Shown in pieces: positions 7,318 to 14,340 of a stretch of DNA of 16,092 bases. The translations under genes and the position numbers were made by a program. A model generated the notes under the pieces. It had not been told where the DNA came from. It saw only the letters and a program-made list of their open reading frames with translations, and ran no database searches. The DNA comes from CAYFRC01 sp050946115 (GTDB lineage Bacteria > Bacillota > Clostridia > Christensenellales > Aristaeellaceae). Each line of letters begins with the position of its first letter. The first letter of the stretch is position 1. The DNA lies in assembly GCA_050946115.1 (NCBI GenBank), contig JBMNUF010000036.1, positions 1 through 16,092 on the forward strand, read 5' to 3'.

Positions 7318-8592
7318 TCAGTAGTCCATCAGCGCCATGTCCATCTCGGCCTTGCAGGCATCCAGCGCCTCCTGTACGGGCATTTCGTCCGCAAAGATCA
7401 GGCTGGTATAGCGGTCGAAAATCTCCTGCAGCTCCGAATAGGCGGCGGGGCACTCGACGGACTTGGCGACGTCCGCAGAGTCCGCAAACAGATAGCTGTG
7501 CTTCGGGAACTCGGCGTTGCGCACCGCTTCGAGGCAGGTCTTCGAAGACGGAATGTGGCTCCTTGCGAGGATGCGGCTCTGCGCATCTGCGGTGGAAAGC
7601 CAGCAGGCGAGCTTGTACGCCTCGTCCTTGTGCTCGGACGCCTTGGAAATCGGATAAATCCCGACGCCGGAAATAACCTGGTTGGTCGCCTTGATGGGCA
7701 CATATGCGACATCGACGTTAAAGAAGTCGTTGTTGTAATAAGAGCCCAGCAGCCAGCGCCCGCCCCACTGCATCGCAACCTGACCGGTGATGAATTCGGA
7801 GCCTACGGTGGTCGGATCCGGAGCAACCTCGTACACGTAGATCAAGTCGTGCAGGAATTGGAACATCTCGACAGCCTCGGGGCTGTTGATGGTGGACTCG
7901 GTCATATCCTCGTTGAGGATGGAGGCGCCCCAGTTGAACAGCCACGCGCTGGTGCCAAAGTAGTAATTGGGGACCTGCGTGCCCCATACCTTGGTGCCGT
8001 CCTCGCGCGTGAACGTCATCTTCTGCGCGTAGTCCAAGAACTCTTCCACCGTCCACTCCGGTTCTGGCATCTCCAAACCGCACTCGGCCAAGATGTCGGT
8101 GTTGATGTGCGCCAACACGTTATTCCAGTCAAAGCCGTAGCCGTACTGCTGCCCGTCCACCGTGAAGGGCGCGACCAGCTTCTCGTGGTTGTCGTTGACC
8201 ATCGCTGCGAATTCCGGATACTTCTCGGCATATTCGTTGAGCGGGACGATCATGTCGTTGGAATAGAAAATCTGGAAGCCTTCGATGGCGATGCGGATCA
8301 GGTCCGGCGTGTCGCCGCCGGCAATCATCGTCTGAATCTTGGAGAAGAACCCCGCCCAGCCGCCGGAAGAAGCGACGTATAGCACCTCGACGGAGATACC
8401 GGTTTCCTCGTAGAACTCCTGCAGCACCTTGAACAGGGCTTCCTCGTTGAATTCCTCGCCGGAAAACGCGATGGAGATGGTGTTCGCACCATCTCCGATC
8501 AGGTTGCGAACGTCCGTCTGTTCCTCCGCAAAGGCGGGGAACATCGCCAGGAGCATCACGAGCGCGATGAGCAGACATACCAGCTTCTTCAT
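7318..8592 (-). CDS. Extracellular sugar-binding protein of a CUT1 ABC importer (424 aa)
   Basis: First gene of the glycoside operon. The N-terminus MKKLVCLLIALVMLLAMF followed by PAFA-EE is a classic signal peptide with an AxA cleavage site near residue 22; Cys6 lies too early and lacks a lipobox, so this looks secreted rather than lipid-anchored. The mature protein starts with a beta-strand (NTISIAFSG) and has the cluster-1 family signature SKIQTMIAGGDTPDLIRIAIEG (about 84-105) and, later, GQVAMQWGGRWLLGSYYNN. It should capture the substrate outside the cell and hand it to the two permeases. The ATG at 8592 has GGGAGG eight bases upstream. The ligand is not recognisable from sequence; the GH116 genes suggest a beta-linked oligosaccharide or glycoside. 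Confidence 0.92.
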   Translation of the reverse strand: MKKLVCLLIALVMLLAMFPAFAEEQTDVRNLIGDGANTISIAFSGEEFNEEALFKVLQEFYEETGISVEVLYVASSGGWAGFFSKIQTMIAGGDTPDLIRIAIEGFQIFYSNDMIVPLNEYAEKYPEFAAMVNDNHEKLVAPFTVDGQQYGYGFDWNNVLAHINTDILAECGLEMPEPEWTVEEFLDYAQKMTFTREDGTKVWGTQVPNYYFGTSAWLFNWGASILNEDMTESTINSPEAVEMFQFLHDLIYVYEVAPDPTTVGSEFITGQVAMQWGGRWLLGSYYNNDFFNVDVAYVPIKATNQVISGVGIYPISKASEHKDEAYKLACWLSTADAQSRILARSHIPSSKTCLEAVRNAEFPKHSYLFADSADVAKSVECPAAYSELQEIFDRYTSLIFADEMPVQEALDACKAEMDMALMDY

Positions 8593-8618
8593 GAAAACAA
8601 CCTCCCGATTTGTAGGAT
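8593..8618 (-). other. 5' leader of the binding-protein gene with ribosome binding site
   Basis: On the minus strand this stretch reads from the operator to the start codon and contains GGGAGG followed by an eight-base spacer before the ATG. No further structure was seen. Confidence 0.6.
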
Positions 8619-8634
8619 ACGTACACGTGTACGT
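8619..8634. promoter_or_regulatory. Perfect 16-bp palindromic operator, probable LacI-family site
   Basis: ACGTACACGTGTACGT is identical to its own reverse complement and has a central CG, a hallmark of LacI-family operators. It begins 9 bp downstream of the -10 box of the binding-protein promoter, so it covers roughly +3 to +18 of the transcript, a standard place for a repressor roadblock. The LacI-type gene starts about 160 bp away on the other strand, making it the obvious candidate ligand of this site; that pairing is inferred. Confidence 0.75.
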
Positions 8635-8643
8635 TCAATTAGT

Positions 8644-8672
8644 ATTATAGTCTATATGCTACTATTTGTAAA
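8644..8672 (-). promoter_or_regulatory. Sigma-A promoter of the glycoside operon
   Basis: On the minus strand, TTTACA (8672-8667), a 17-bp spacer, and TATAAT (8649-8644). The -10 box is perfect and the -35 box matches five of six. The expected transcription start is near 8637, immediately upstream of the palindrome. Confidence 0.82.
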
Positions 8673-8723
8673 TGCTTCTCGTAATATTTAACCATTTATT
8701 ATCATGATGTATCCATTCTGTAT

Positions 8724-8752
8724 TTGACATACGCACGGAATTGTCTTATAAT
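8724..8752 (+). promoter_or_regulatory. Consensus sigma-A promoter of the LacI-family gene
   Basis: TTGACA (8724-8729), exactly 17 bp, then TATAAT (8747-8752): a perfect consensus promoter. The expected start is near 8759, giving a leader of about 38 nt. No copy of the 16-bp palindrome overlaps it, so autoregulation is not evident. Confidence 0.85.
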
Positions 8753-8796
8753 GGGATAGTATTTCATTCAACCGCATGCAAGGAAGGGGAACGGGA

Positions 8797-9783
8797 ATGG
8801 CCATAACATCCGTGGAGCTTGCAAGGCTTGCAGGCGTATCACGCACCACGGTAGATCGCGCGCTGAAAGGTAAGCGCGGAATTTCCGAAGAAACGCGCGC
8901 GCGCATCCTCAGGATTGCGCGGGAAAATCGGTATCGGCCGAATGCGATCGCAAGCAGCCTTTCCACGGGCAAGAGTGCGTCCGTAGGCATCATCGTGTTC
9001 GACCTGAATAACCAACATTTTACCGACATGACCATGGCGATCGAGGAGTATTTCGCGCAGCGTGGCGTCCTGAGCTATATCTGCCTGTCTCGCAAGGATA
9101 TTGCGCGGGAAAAAGAGCTCATCGAAAACTTGTGCGACAAATGGGTGGACGGCATCATCCTGCTCCCGGTCGGCTTTGGCGAGGTATACGGCGCATGGCT
9201 GCGCAGCGAAAACGTCCCTATCGTCACCGTGTCCAACCGCGTACACGGATTCCCCTTCGTGAGCGGTGACAACGAAAGTGCGTCGCTGACGGGCATGAAG
9301 AACCTATATTCGCGCGGATACCGCGAAATCCACTTTCTCTGCCCGCCGATGCGGAACAAGGGCAAGCAAAACATCTATGCGCAGGAAGCGCGCGCAAACG
9401 GCTATCTGCGCTTTCTGAAGGCGCACGAGGATGTGTACGGCGAATTGATCATCGAAAAGGATTTCTTTCCGCGCGTCACGGCGCTGATGCAAGGCGCAAA
9501 GTCAAAGCCCGCGTTTTTTTGCAGCTCTGACACGTATCTTTTGGAGCTGCGCAGGTTTATGATCGACGAAGGCATCGATCTGGTCAAATCGTGCGCGCTC
9601 ATGGGCTTTGACGGATTGGACTATCTCAGCCAATTCACGCGCCGCCCGACATCCATCCGCTACCCCGCGAGCGAAATCGGAAAATGCGCCGCAGAGATGT
9701 TGGATAAATTGATGCGGGGCGACGAAGTGCCCGATGAGACGCTCCTGCCCTGCCCCCTCTTACCCGGCAATATCCCGGACTGA
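8797..9783 (+). CDS. LacI-family transcriptional regulator (328 aa)
   Basis: The N-terminal helix-turn-helix is SVELARLAGVSRTTVDRALKG split over residues 5-25, with the recognition helix around SRTTVDRAL, followed by the hinge region RYRPNAIASSLSTGKS (45-60), which in this family inserts into the minor groove. From residue 61 a periplasmic-binding-protein-like effector domain begins (ASVGIIVFDLNNQHF) and ends with ALMGFDGLDYLSQFTRRPTSI, close to the normal length. The start at 8797 is chosen because GGAAGGGGA precedes it; an in-frame ATG at 8776 lacks a ribosome binding site. Divergent orientation next to the operon and the palindrome at 8619-8634 suggest it is the local repressor sensing the imported glycoside or its cleavage product. 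Confidence 0.92.
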   Translation: MAITSVELARLAGVSRTTVDRALKGKRGISEETRARILRIARENRYRPNAIASSLSTGKSASVGIIVFDLNNQHFTDMTMAIEEYFAQRGVLSYICLSRKDIAREKELIENLCDKWVDGIILLPVGFGEVYGAWLRSENVPIVTVSNRVHGFPFVSGDNESASLTGMKNLYSRGYREIHFLCPPMRNKGKQNIYAQEARANGYLRFLKAHEDVYGELIIEKDFFPRVTALMQGAKSKPAFFCSSDTYLLELRRFMIDEGIDLVKSCALMGFDGLDYLSQFTRRPTSIRYPASEIGKCAAEMLDKLMRGDEVPDETLLPCPLLPGNIPD

Positions 9784-9842
9784 AGGCGCGTTTGGGAAAA
9801 CCACTTCTGCACATTCTTTGCCTTTGATATGAGATTATAGGG

Positions 9843-9875
9843 AACCGCTGCGATTTCTGTTCCGGCGGTTTTTTT
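9843..9875 (+). terminator. Rho-independent terminator after the LacI-family gene
   Basis: AACCGC (9843-9848) pairs with GCGGTT (9865-9870) and is followed by an uninterrupted T-run to 9875. The alternative stem GGAAC/GTTCC (9841-9845 with 9859-9863) overlaps it. It lies 60 bp beyond the stop codon. Confidence 0.75.
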
Positions 9876-9944
9876 GCATCTCGGCTCGGATCGTCCGTCC
9901 ATAAAACGACTGTTCCGCAATAACATTTCTTTTAGTAAATATGG

Positions 9945-9981
9945 AAAATCTCCCGCGCGGGACGCCATGTCCCGACGGGAG
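9945..9981 (-). terminator. Hairpin terminator of the pyr operon
   Basis: On the minus strand CTCCCG and CGGGAG (9981-9976 and 9955-9950) enclose an inner stem GGGAC/GTCCC with a five-base loop, and the hairpin is followed by ATTTT. It lies about 40 bp downstream of the pyrI stop. The short T-run makes it a moderate terminator; it would also separate the pyr operon from the convergent LacI-type gene. Confidence 0.6.
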
Positions 9982-9991
9982 AAACGTGTTG

Positions 9992-10013
9992 AAAGCGCGC
10001 GTGATAGCGCTTT
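9992..10013 (-). other. Small hairpin just after pyrI
   Basis: AAAGCGC (9992-9998) and GCGCTTT (10007-10013) form a 7-bp stem with an 8-base loop directly after the pyrI stop. It has no T-run; it may protect the 3' end of the message together with the following terminator hairpin. Confidence 0.45.
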
Positions 10014-10019
10014 GAAAAG

Positions 10020-10433
10020 CTACGCCTTCGTCTCGCAGTATATGCAGCGGTAGATGCCCTTTTCGCGGTCGGACAGCGTGAACACGTGCTTTAGCTCCTG
10101 CTCGATCGTGGTGATGCAGCGCGGGTTGCGGCATTTGATCACGTTCACCAGCGTGTCCGGAAGTTGCGGGGTCTTCTTTTCGACCGTCTCGCCGTTTTGG
10201 ATGAAGCTCACGGTGCAGTGCGGCGCGAGAAAACCCAGCGCGTCCAGATCGATGTCGATGCGCTCGTCGATCTTGATCATGTCCTTTTTGCCGAGCTTTC
10301 TCGAGGACACCTTCTTGAGGATCGCAACGCTGCAATCCAACTTGTCGAGGTTCAGATAGTGGTACAGTTCCATCGCCTTGCCCGCGGGGATGTGGTCGAT
10401 GACGATGCCGTTTTGAATCGCGTCGATGTTCAT
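10020..10433 (-). CDS. pyrI: Aspartate carbamoyltransferase regulatory subunit
   Basis: The allosteric, nucleotide-binding partner of PyrB (137 aa, slightly shorter than the E. coli chain). The N-terminal allosteric domain contains the family phrases GIVIDHIPAGKA (9-20) and the KLGKKDMIKI strand (46-55). The C-terminal zinc domain has the four expected cysteines, C101 and C106 (CRNPRC) plus C130 and C133 (CIYC), which join it to the catalytic chains. The start overlaps the pyrB stop by 4 bp (ATGA) and is preceded by GGAGG. It is the last gene of the operon. Its presence predicts a dodecameric, allosterically controlled transcarbamoylase, unlike the unregulated PyrB trimer of Bacillus. Confidence 0.96.
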   Translation of the reverse strand: MNIDAIQNGIVIDHIPAGKAMELYHYLNLDKLDCSVAILKKVSSRKLGKKDMIKIDERIDIDLDALGFLAPHCTVSFIQNGETVEKKTPQLPDTLVNVIKCRNPRCITTIEQELKHVFTLSDREKGIYRCIYCETKA

Positions 10434-11347
10434 GCCTTCGCCTCCTCAAGCAGCTTCATGATGAGCGCCATGCGGATGTACTTGCCGTTTAGCGCCTGTC
10501 GGAAATAGCTCGCGCGGGGATCGTCGTCGACCGCGACGGAGATCTCGTTCACGCGCGGCAGGGGATGCATGATCGAAAGGTCTTTTTTCGCGTTCCACAG
10601 CTTCTCCGGCGTCAGGATATAGCTGTCGCGCAGGCGCATGTAGTCCTCCTCGTTGAAAAAGCGCTCGCGCTGTACGCGCGTCATGTACAGGATGTCGAGC
10701 TCCGGCATGACGGCGGAAAGGTCGGTCGTCTGCTCATACCATAGGTTCTTTTGCTTGAGCACGTCCTTCACATAGCTTGGCACCTTCAGCTCCTCGGGGG
10801 AAACCAGCACGAACTTGACGTTTTCGTAGCGCGACAGTGCAGAAATCAGGGAGTGCACCGTCCGCCCGAACTTCAGGTCGCCGCAGAAGCCGACCGTCAG
10901 GTCGCGCAACCTGCCCTTTTCGCGCTGAATCGTCAAAAGATCCGTCAGCGTCTGCGTGGGGTGGTTGTGTCCGCCGTCGCCTGCGTTGATGACGGGCACG
11001 GTGGAGTGCATCGCCGCGACCATCGGGGCGCCCTCCTTAAAGTGCCGCATCGCGATGATGTCCGCGTAGCAGCCGACCGTGCGCACCGTGTCGGACACGC
11101 TCTCGCCCTTGGCGGAGGAGCTGCTTCCGGCATCCGAAAAGCTGATCACGTGCCCGCCGAGCTCGTACATCGCCGCCTCGAAGCTCAGGCGCGTTCTGGT
11201 GGACGGCTCAAAAAACAGCGTCGCAAGCTTTTTGCCCTCGCACCTGTGCGCGTATTCGCGCGGCAAAGCGATGATGTCGCCCGCCGTCGCGATGAGTTCC
11301 GTAATCTCGTCCACGGTCAGGTCGCGGATGTCGATAAGGTGCCTCAT
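10430..11347 (-). CDS. pyrB: Aspartate carbamoyltransferase catalytic subunit
   Basis: Joins carbamoyl phosphate and aspartate to carbamoyl aspartate, the committed step of pyrimidine synthesis. The carbamoyl-phosphate loop FEPSTRTR (46-53), the 80s loop SSSSAKGES (75-83) whose lysine reaches into the neighbouring active site, HPTQTLTDL (129-137) and HPLPRVNEI (261-269) are all intact in a normal-length 305-residue chain. It overlaps pyrE by 4 bp at its start and pyrI by 4 bp at its end, so it is probably made in fixed ratio with PyrI. Confidence 0.98.
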   Translation of the reverse strand: MRHLIDIRDLTVDEITELIATAGDIIALPREYAHRCEGKKLATLFFEPSTRTRLSFEAAMYELGGHVISFSDAGSSSSAKGESVSDTVRTVGCYADIIAMRHFKEGAPMVAAMHSTVPVINAGDGGHNHPTQTLTDLLTIQREKGRLRDLTVGFCGDLKFGRTVHSLISALSRYENVKFVLVSPEELKVPSYVKDVLKQKNLWYEQTTDLSAVMPELDILYMTRVQRERFFNEEDYMRLRDSYILTPEKLWNAKKDLSIMHPLPRVNEISVAVDDDPRASYFRQALNGKYIRMALIMKLLEEAKA

Positions 11348-11988
11348 GCTTTGCCTCCTATCCAGCTCTCGTCCTTGGGGTTGTCGCGAAACGCCTGCAG
11401 GCGGCGGATGTCTTCTTCCGCAATATATCCCGTCGCGGCAGCCTCCCGCGCCATAGTGTCAAAATCCGTCAGGGAATGGTTCGCAACGTTCGCATTTTTC
11501 AGGTTGTCCAAGCCGCTCTGCATGCCGTAGGTGAAGATGGACGCGATGCCGAGCACTTCCGCACCCGCCTCGCGCAGCGCCTCGACGACCTCTACCGCGC
11601 TGGACGCCGTCGAGATGAGGTCTTCCACCACGACGACCTTCTGCCCGGGAAGGAGCCTGCCCTCGATGCGGTTCATTCTGCCGTGGTCCTTCGCGCCGCC
11701 GCGCACATAGCCCATAGGGAGGTTCAGCATATGCCCTACGATCGCCGCATGCGCGATGCCCGCGGTCGATGTGCCCATCAGCACCTCGACAGTGGGATAG
11801 TGCGCTTTGATGAGTTCCGCAATCCCTTCTTCGATGACATTTCGCGTCTCGGGCGCGGTGAGAATCAGCCTGTTGTCGCAGTAGACGGGGCTTTTGATGC
11901 CGCTCGCCCAGGTGAACGGCTCGTTGGGTCTGAAGATGACCGCCTGAATCTTCAAAAGTTCGCGCGCGGCTTCCGTTTTTCTGTCCAT
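11344..11988 (-). CDS. pyrE: Orotate phosphoribosyltransferase
   Basis: Converts orotate and PRPP to OMP. The 214-residue chain has the substrate strand WASGIKSPVYCDNR (27-40), GTSTAGIAH (72-80), the flexible catalytic loop RGGAKDHGR (96-104) and the PRPP-binding motif VVVVEDLISTASS (118-130). In the last motif the usual glycine pair is replaced by Ala-Ser, which is tolerated in some homologues. The start at 11988 is chosen for the GAGGAAAAC just ahead and the 13-bp gap after pyrF; the open frame extends farther upstream into pyrF. The C-terminal AAATGYIAEEDIRRLQAFRDNP is a familiar Firmicute extension. Confidence 0.96.
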   Translation of the reverse strand: MDRKTEAARELLKIQAVIFRPNEPFTWASGIKSPVYCDNRLILTAPETRNVIEEGIAELIKAHYPTVEVLMGTSTAGIAHAAIVGHMLNLPMGYVRGGAKDHGRMNRIEGRLLPGQKVVVVEDLISTASSAVEVVEALREAGAEVLGIASIFTYGMQSGLDNLKNANVANHSLTDFDTMAREAAATGYIAEEDIRRLQAFRDNPKDESWIGGKA

Positions 11989-12001
11989 GATGTTTTCCTC
12001 C

Positions 12002-12697
12002 TCAATCCGCAAACGCGCGCAGGGCGCGTTCATACGCTTCCACGGGGTCCGCAGCGGCGGTGATGGGGCGCCCCATCACGATGAAATCCGCGCCGAGCTG
12101 CTTTGCGCCCTCGGGCGTCGTGACGCGCGCCTGATCGCCCACATCGCCGCCCGCAAAGCGCACGCCCGGCGTGACGGTGAGGAACGCGCCTCCGCAGGCA
12201 GCGTGTACGCTCTCCGCCTCCAGGGGCGAACAGACGACGCCGTCGAGCCCCGCCTCCTTGGCGTTTTTCGCGTAGTGCGTCACCACGTCGCAGAGGGGCT
12301 TATCGATAAGCAACTCCTTTTGCATGCGCTCCTGCGATGTGGAGGTGAGCTGCGTCACGGCGATGAGCAGCGGCCGCGTCCCGTCCTCGCGCGTGAGCCC
12401 CTTGATCGCGGCGCGCATCATGTCAATGGTTCCGAAGGCGTGAAGGTTCGTCATGTCCACGTCCAGATTGCGCAGCACCGCCATCGCCTTCATGACCGTG
12501 TTCGGGATATCGCACAGCTTGAGGTCCAGAAAAATCCTGTGCCCCCGCCGCTTGATCTCCCGCACGATGTCGGGCCCCTCCGCGTAATACAGTTCCATGC
12601 CGATCTTCACAAACGGCTTCTTCCCCGAAAAGGCGTCCAAAAACTCCAGCGTCTCTTTGCGGCTCGAAAAGTCGCAAGCCACGATTACGTCCCGCAT
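12002..12697 (-). CDS. pyrF: Orotidine 5'-phosphate decarboxylase
   Basis: Decarboxylates OMP to UMP. The catalytic Asp/Lys network is visible as ACDF (D9), KIG (K31) and DLKLCDIPNT (D58, K60, D63). The phosphate-binding end GADFIVMGRPITAAADP is also present. At 231 residues it matches the short bacterial type. The ATG at 12697 overlaps the pyrD end by 13 bp; AGGAGG lies 12 bases upstream, a slightly long spacing. Following pyrE by 13 bp places the last two UMP steps side by side. Confidence 0.96.
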   Translation of the reverse strand: MRDVIVACDFSSRKETLEFLDAFSGKKPFVKIGMELYYAEGPDIVREIKRRGHRIFLDLKLCDIPNTVMKAMAVLRNLDVDMTNLHAFGTIDMMRAAIKGLTREDGTRPLLIAVTQLTSTSQERMQKELLIDKPLCDVVTHYAKNAKEAGLDGVVCSPLEAESVHAACGGAFLTVTPGVRFAGGDVGDQARVTTPEGAKQLGADFIVMGRPITAAADPVEAYERALRAFAD

Positions 12698-13611
12698 TTT
12701 TCGTGTGCACCTCCTATGATGTCCTCCAGGCGTTCGATTCCGTATTCTTCCATTACCTTGGGCAAATCCGCGATGATGTCCCGCACCGCGTAGGGCTCGA
12801 TCAGGTTTATCGTGCCGACCTCGACCGCCGTCGCGCCGGCGAGCATCATTTCGATCACATCCCTCGCGCTCGATACGCCGCCCAGCCCGATCACGGGGAT
12901 GCGCACGGCGGCGTACACGTCGTACACCATGCGCAGCGCGACCGGAAACACGCACGCGCCCGAAAGCCCGCCCGTGCGGTTGGCGAGGAGCGGCCTTCTG
13001 CGCTTCACGTCGATGCGCATGCCCAAGAGGGTGTTGATCAGCGCGATGCCGTCCGCACCCGCCGCCTCTACCGCGCGGGCGATTGCGACGATGTCCGTCA
13101 CGTTCGGCGTGAGCTTCACAAAGACGGGTTTTTCGCACACCGCCTTGACCGCGCGCGTCACACGCGCCGCATCGTTCGCGTCGGTTCCGAAGCTCATGCC
13201 GCCGCCGTGTACGTTGGGGCAGGAGATGTTCAGCTCGATCGCGCTCACCTGCGGCTGCTTGTCCAGCTTTTCGGCGCAGGCGACGTATTCGTCCACAGAA
13301 AAGCCGCTGACATTTGCCAAAAGCGGCTTATGGTACACCTTTGCGAGCTTCGGAAGCTCCTCTCGGATCACGGCATCCACGCCCGGGTTTTGCAAGCCAA
13401 CCGCGTTCAGCATGCCCGATGCGCATTCCGCGATGCGCGGGGTGGGGTTGCCGAAGCGCGGATGCAGCGTCGTGCCCTTGCAGGAAAACGCGCCGAGGCA
13501 GTTGATGTCGTATAAATCCGCGAACTCGTAGCCGAAGCCGAAGGTGCCGCTGGCGGGGATTATGGGGTTGTCGAGCGCGATGCCCGAGAGCGTTACGCGC
13601 GTGTCTGCCAT
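12685..13611 (-). CDS. pyrD: Dihydroorotate dehydrogenase, class 1B catalytic subunit
   Basis: FMN-dependent oxidation of dihydroorotate to orotate. Residues SCKGTTLHPRFGNPTPRI (43-60) include the FMN- and substrate-contacting lysine, and NISCPNVHGGG (128-138) carries the catalytic Cys131 typical of class 1 (class 2 has serine). Later motifs INTLLGMRIDVKRRRPL, NRTGGLSG and VIGLGGVSSARD complete the TIM barrel; 308 residues is normal. Directly following pyrK with a 19-bp overlap identifies it as the NAD-linked 1B type, which uses PyrK to pass electrons to NAD+. The start at 13611 has AAGGAGG about eight bases upstream. Confidence 0.97.
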   Translation of the reverse strand: MADTRVTLSGIALDNPIIPASGTFGFGYEFADLYDINCLGAFSCKGTTLHPRFGNPTPRIAECASGMLNAVGLQNPGVDAVIREELPKLAKVYHKPLLANVSGFSVDEYVACAEKLDKQPQVSAIELNISCPNVHGGGMSFGTDANDAARVTRAVKAVCEKPVFVKLTPNVTDIVAIARAVEAAGADGIALINTLLGMRIDVKRRRPLLANRTGGLSGACVFPVALRMVYDVYAAVRIPVIGLGGVSSARDVIEMMLAGATAVEVGTINLIEPYAVRDIIADLPKVMEEYGIERLEDIIGGAHEKCGT

Positions 13612-14336
13612 AGGATCTCCTCCTTTTCGAGCACGGGGCCTTCCCTGCAGATGCGCTTTGCGCCCGCAAGCGTCTCGCAGCTGCAGCCCATGCACGCGCC
13701 GAAGCCGCAGCCCATGCGCTCCTCAAAGCTGTACTGCCCGCCCGTCTCGGATTTTGCGTGCACCGCCCGAAGCATCGGTTCGGGGCCGCAGGAATAGGTG
13801 TATGTATAGGAAAACAGTCCCATCGCGTCCGTCACAAAGCCCTTTACGCCGTAGCTACCGTCTGCCGTTGTAACCACGACTTTGTCCGCAACGGAGGCGA
13901 ATTCGCCTTCCATGAAAATCTCATCGCGCGTATTGAAGCCCAGGATTGCGCCCACCCGCTTCCCCTCGCGCGCGAGCCGCCGCGCGAGTTCGAACATCGG
14001 CGGAATGCCGACGCCCCCGCCGATCAAAAGCGGCGCCGTGCCGGATTTTTCCGTCGAAAAACCGTTGCCAAGCCCCGTCAAAAGGTTCAGCGTTTCGCCT
14101 TCGCGCATCTCCGCCATCTTCCGCGTGCCGTCGCCCACGACCTTGTAGACGATGCGCAGTATGTTTTCGTCTACGCTGCATACGGAAATGGGCCGCCTGA
14201 GGAAAAACCCGTCCAATTTGATATTCACAAACTGCCCCGCCCGCTCGATGTGCGCGCAGTCGCCCGAAAGCACCATCGAGAAAACGCGCGGCGCAATCTC
14301 CCTGTTGGATTCGATCCGAAAATCGCTTTGCTTCAT
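13593..14336 (-). CDS. pyrK: Dihydroorotate dehydrogenase electron-transfer subunit
   Basis: Iron-sulfur flavoprotein partner of PyrD that moves electrons from FMN through a 2Fe-2S cluster and FAD to NAD+. FAD-binding motif RRPIS (47-51), nucleotide-binding GGGVGIPP (106-113), and cluster cysteines C210, C215, C218 and C230 in the C-terminal MGCGFGACMGCSC stretch and following ICREGPV. At 247 residues it is the usual size. The ATG at 14336 lies 4 bp after the pyrC stop with GGAG in front; the longer open frame overlaps pyrC and is not used. Confidence 0.97.
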   Translation of the reverse strand: MKQSDFRIESNREIAPRVFSMVLSGDCAHIERAGQFVNIKLDGFFLRRPISVCSVDENILRIVYKVVGDGTRKMAEMREGETLNLLTGLGNGFSTEKSGTAPLLIGGGVGIPPMFELARRLAREGKRVGAILGFNTRDEIFMEGEFASVADKVVVTTADGSYGVKGFVTDAMGLFSYTYTYSCGPEPMLRAVHAKSETGGQYSFEERMGCGFGACMGCSCETLAGAKRICREGPVLEKEEILWQTRA

Positions 14337-14340
14337 GCCT

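Noticed and set aside
8535..8592. Lipoprotein signal for the sugar-binding protein because of Cys6
   Set aside because: The cysteine is inside the start of the hydrophobic core with no lipobox before it; AFA followed by EE fits signal peptidase I.
8776..8796. Upstream ATG of the LacI-type gene adding seven residues
   Set aside because: No ribosome binding site ahead of it, while GGAAGGGGA precedes the ATG at 8797 and the helix-turn-helix then starts at its usual place.
11344..11988. Damaged PRPP motif in PyrE (ISTASS instead of ISTGGS)
   Set aside because: Other active-site parts are intact and this position varies among functional orotate phosphoribosyltransferases (for example the TAGTA form I recall from E. 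coli).
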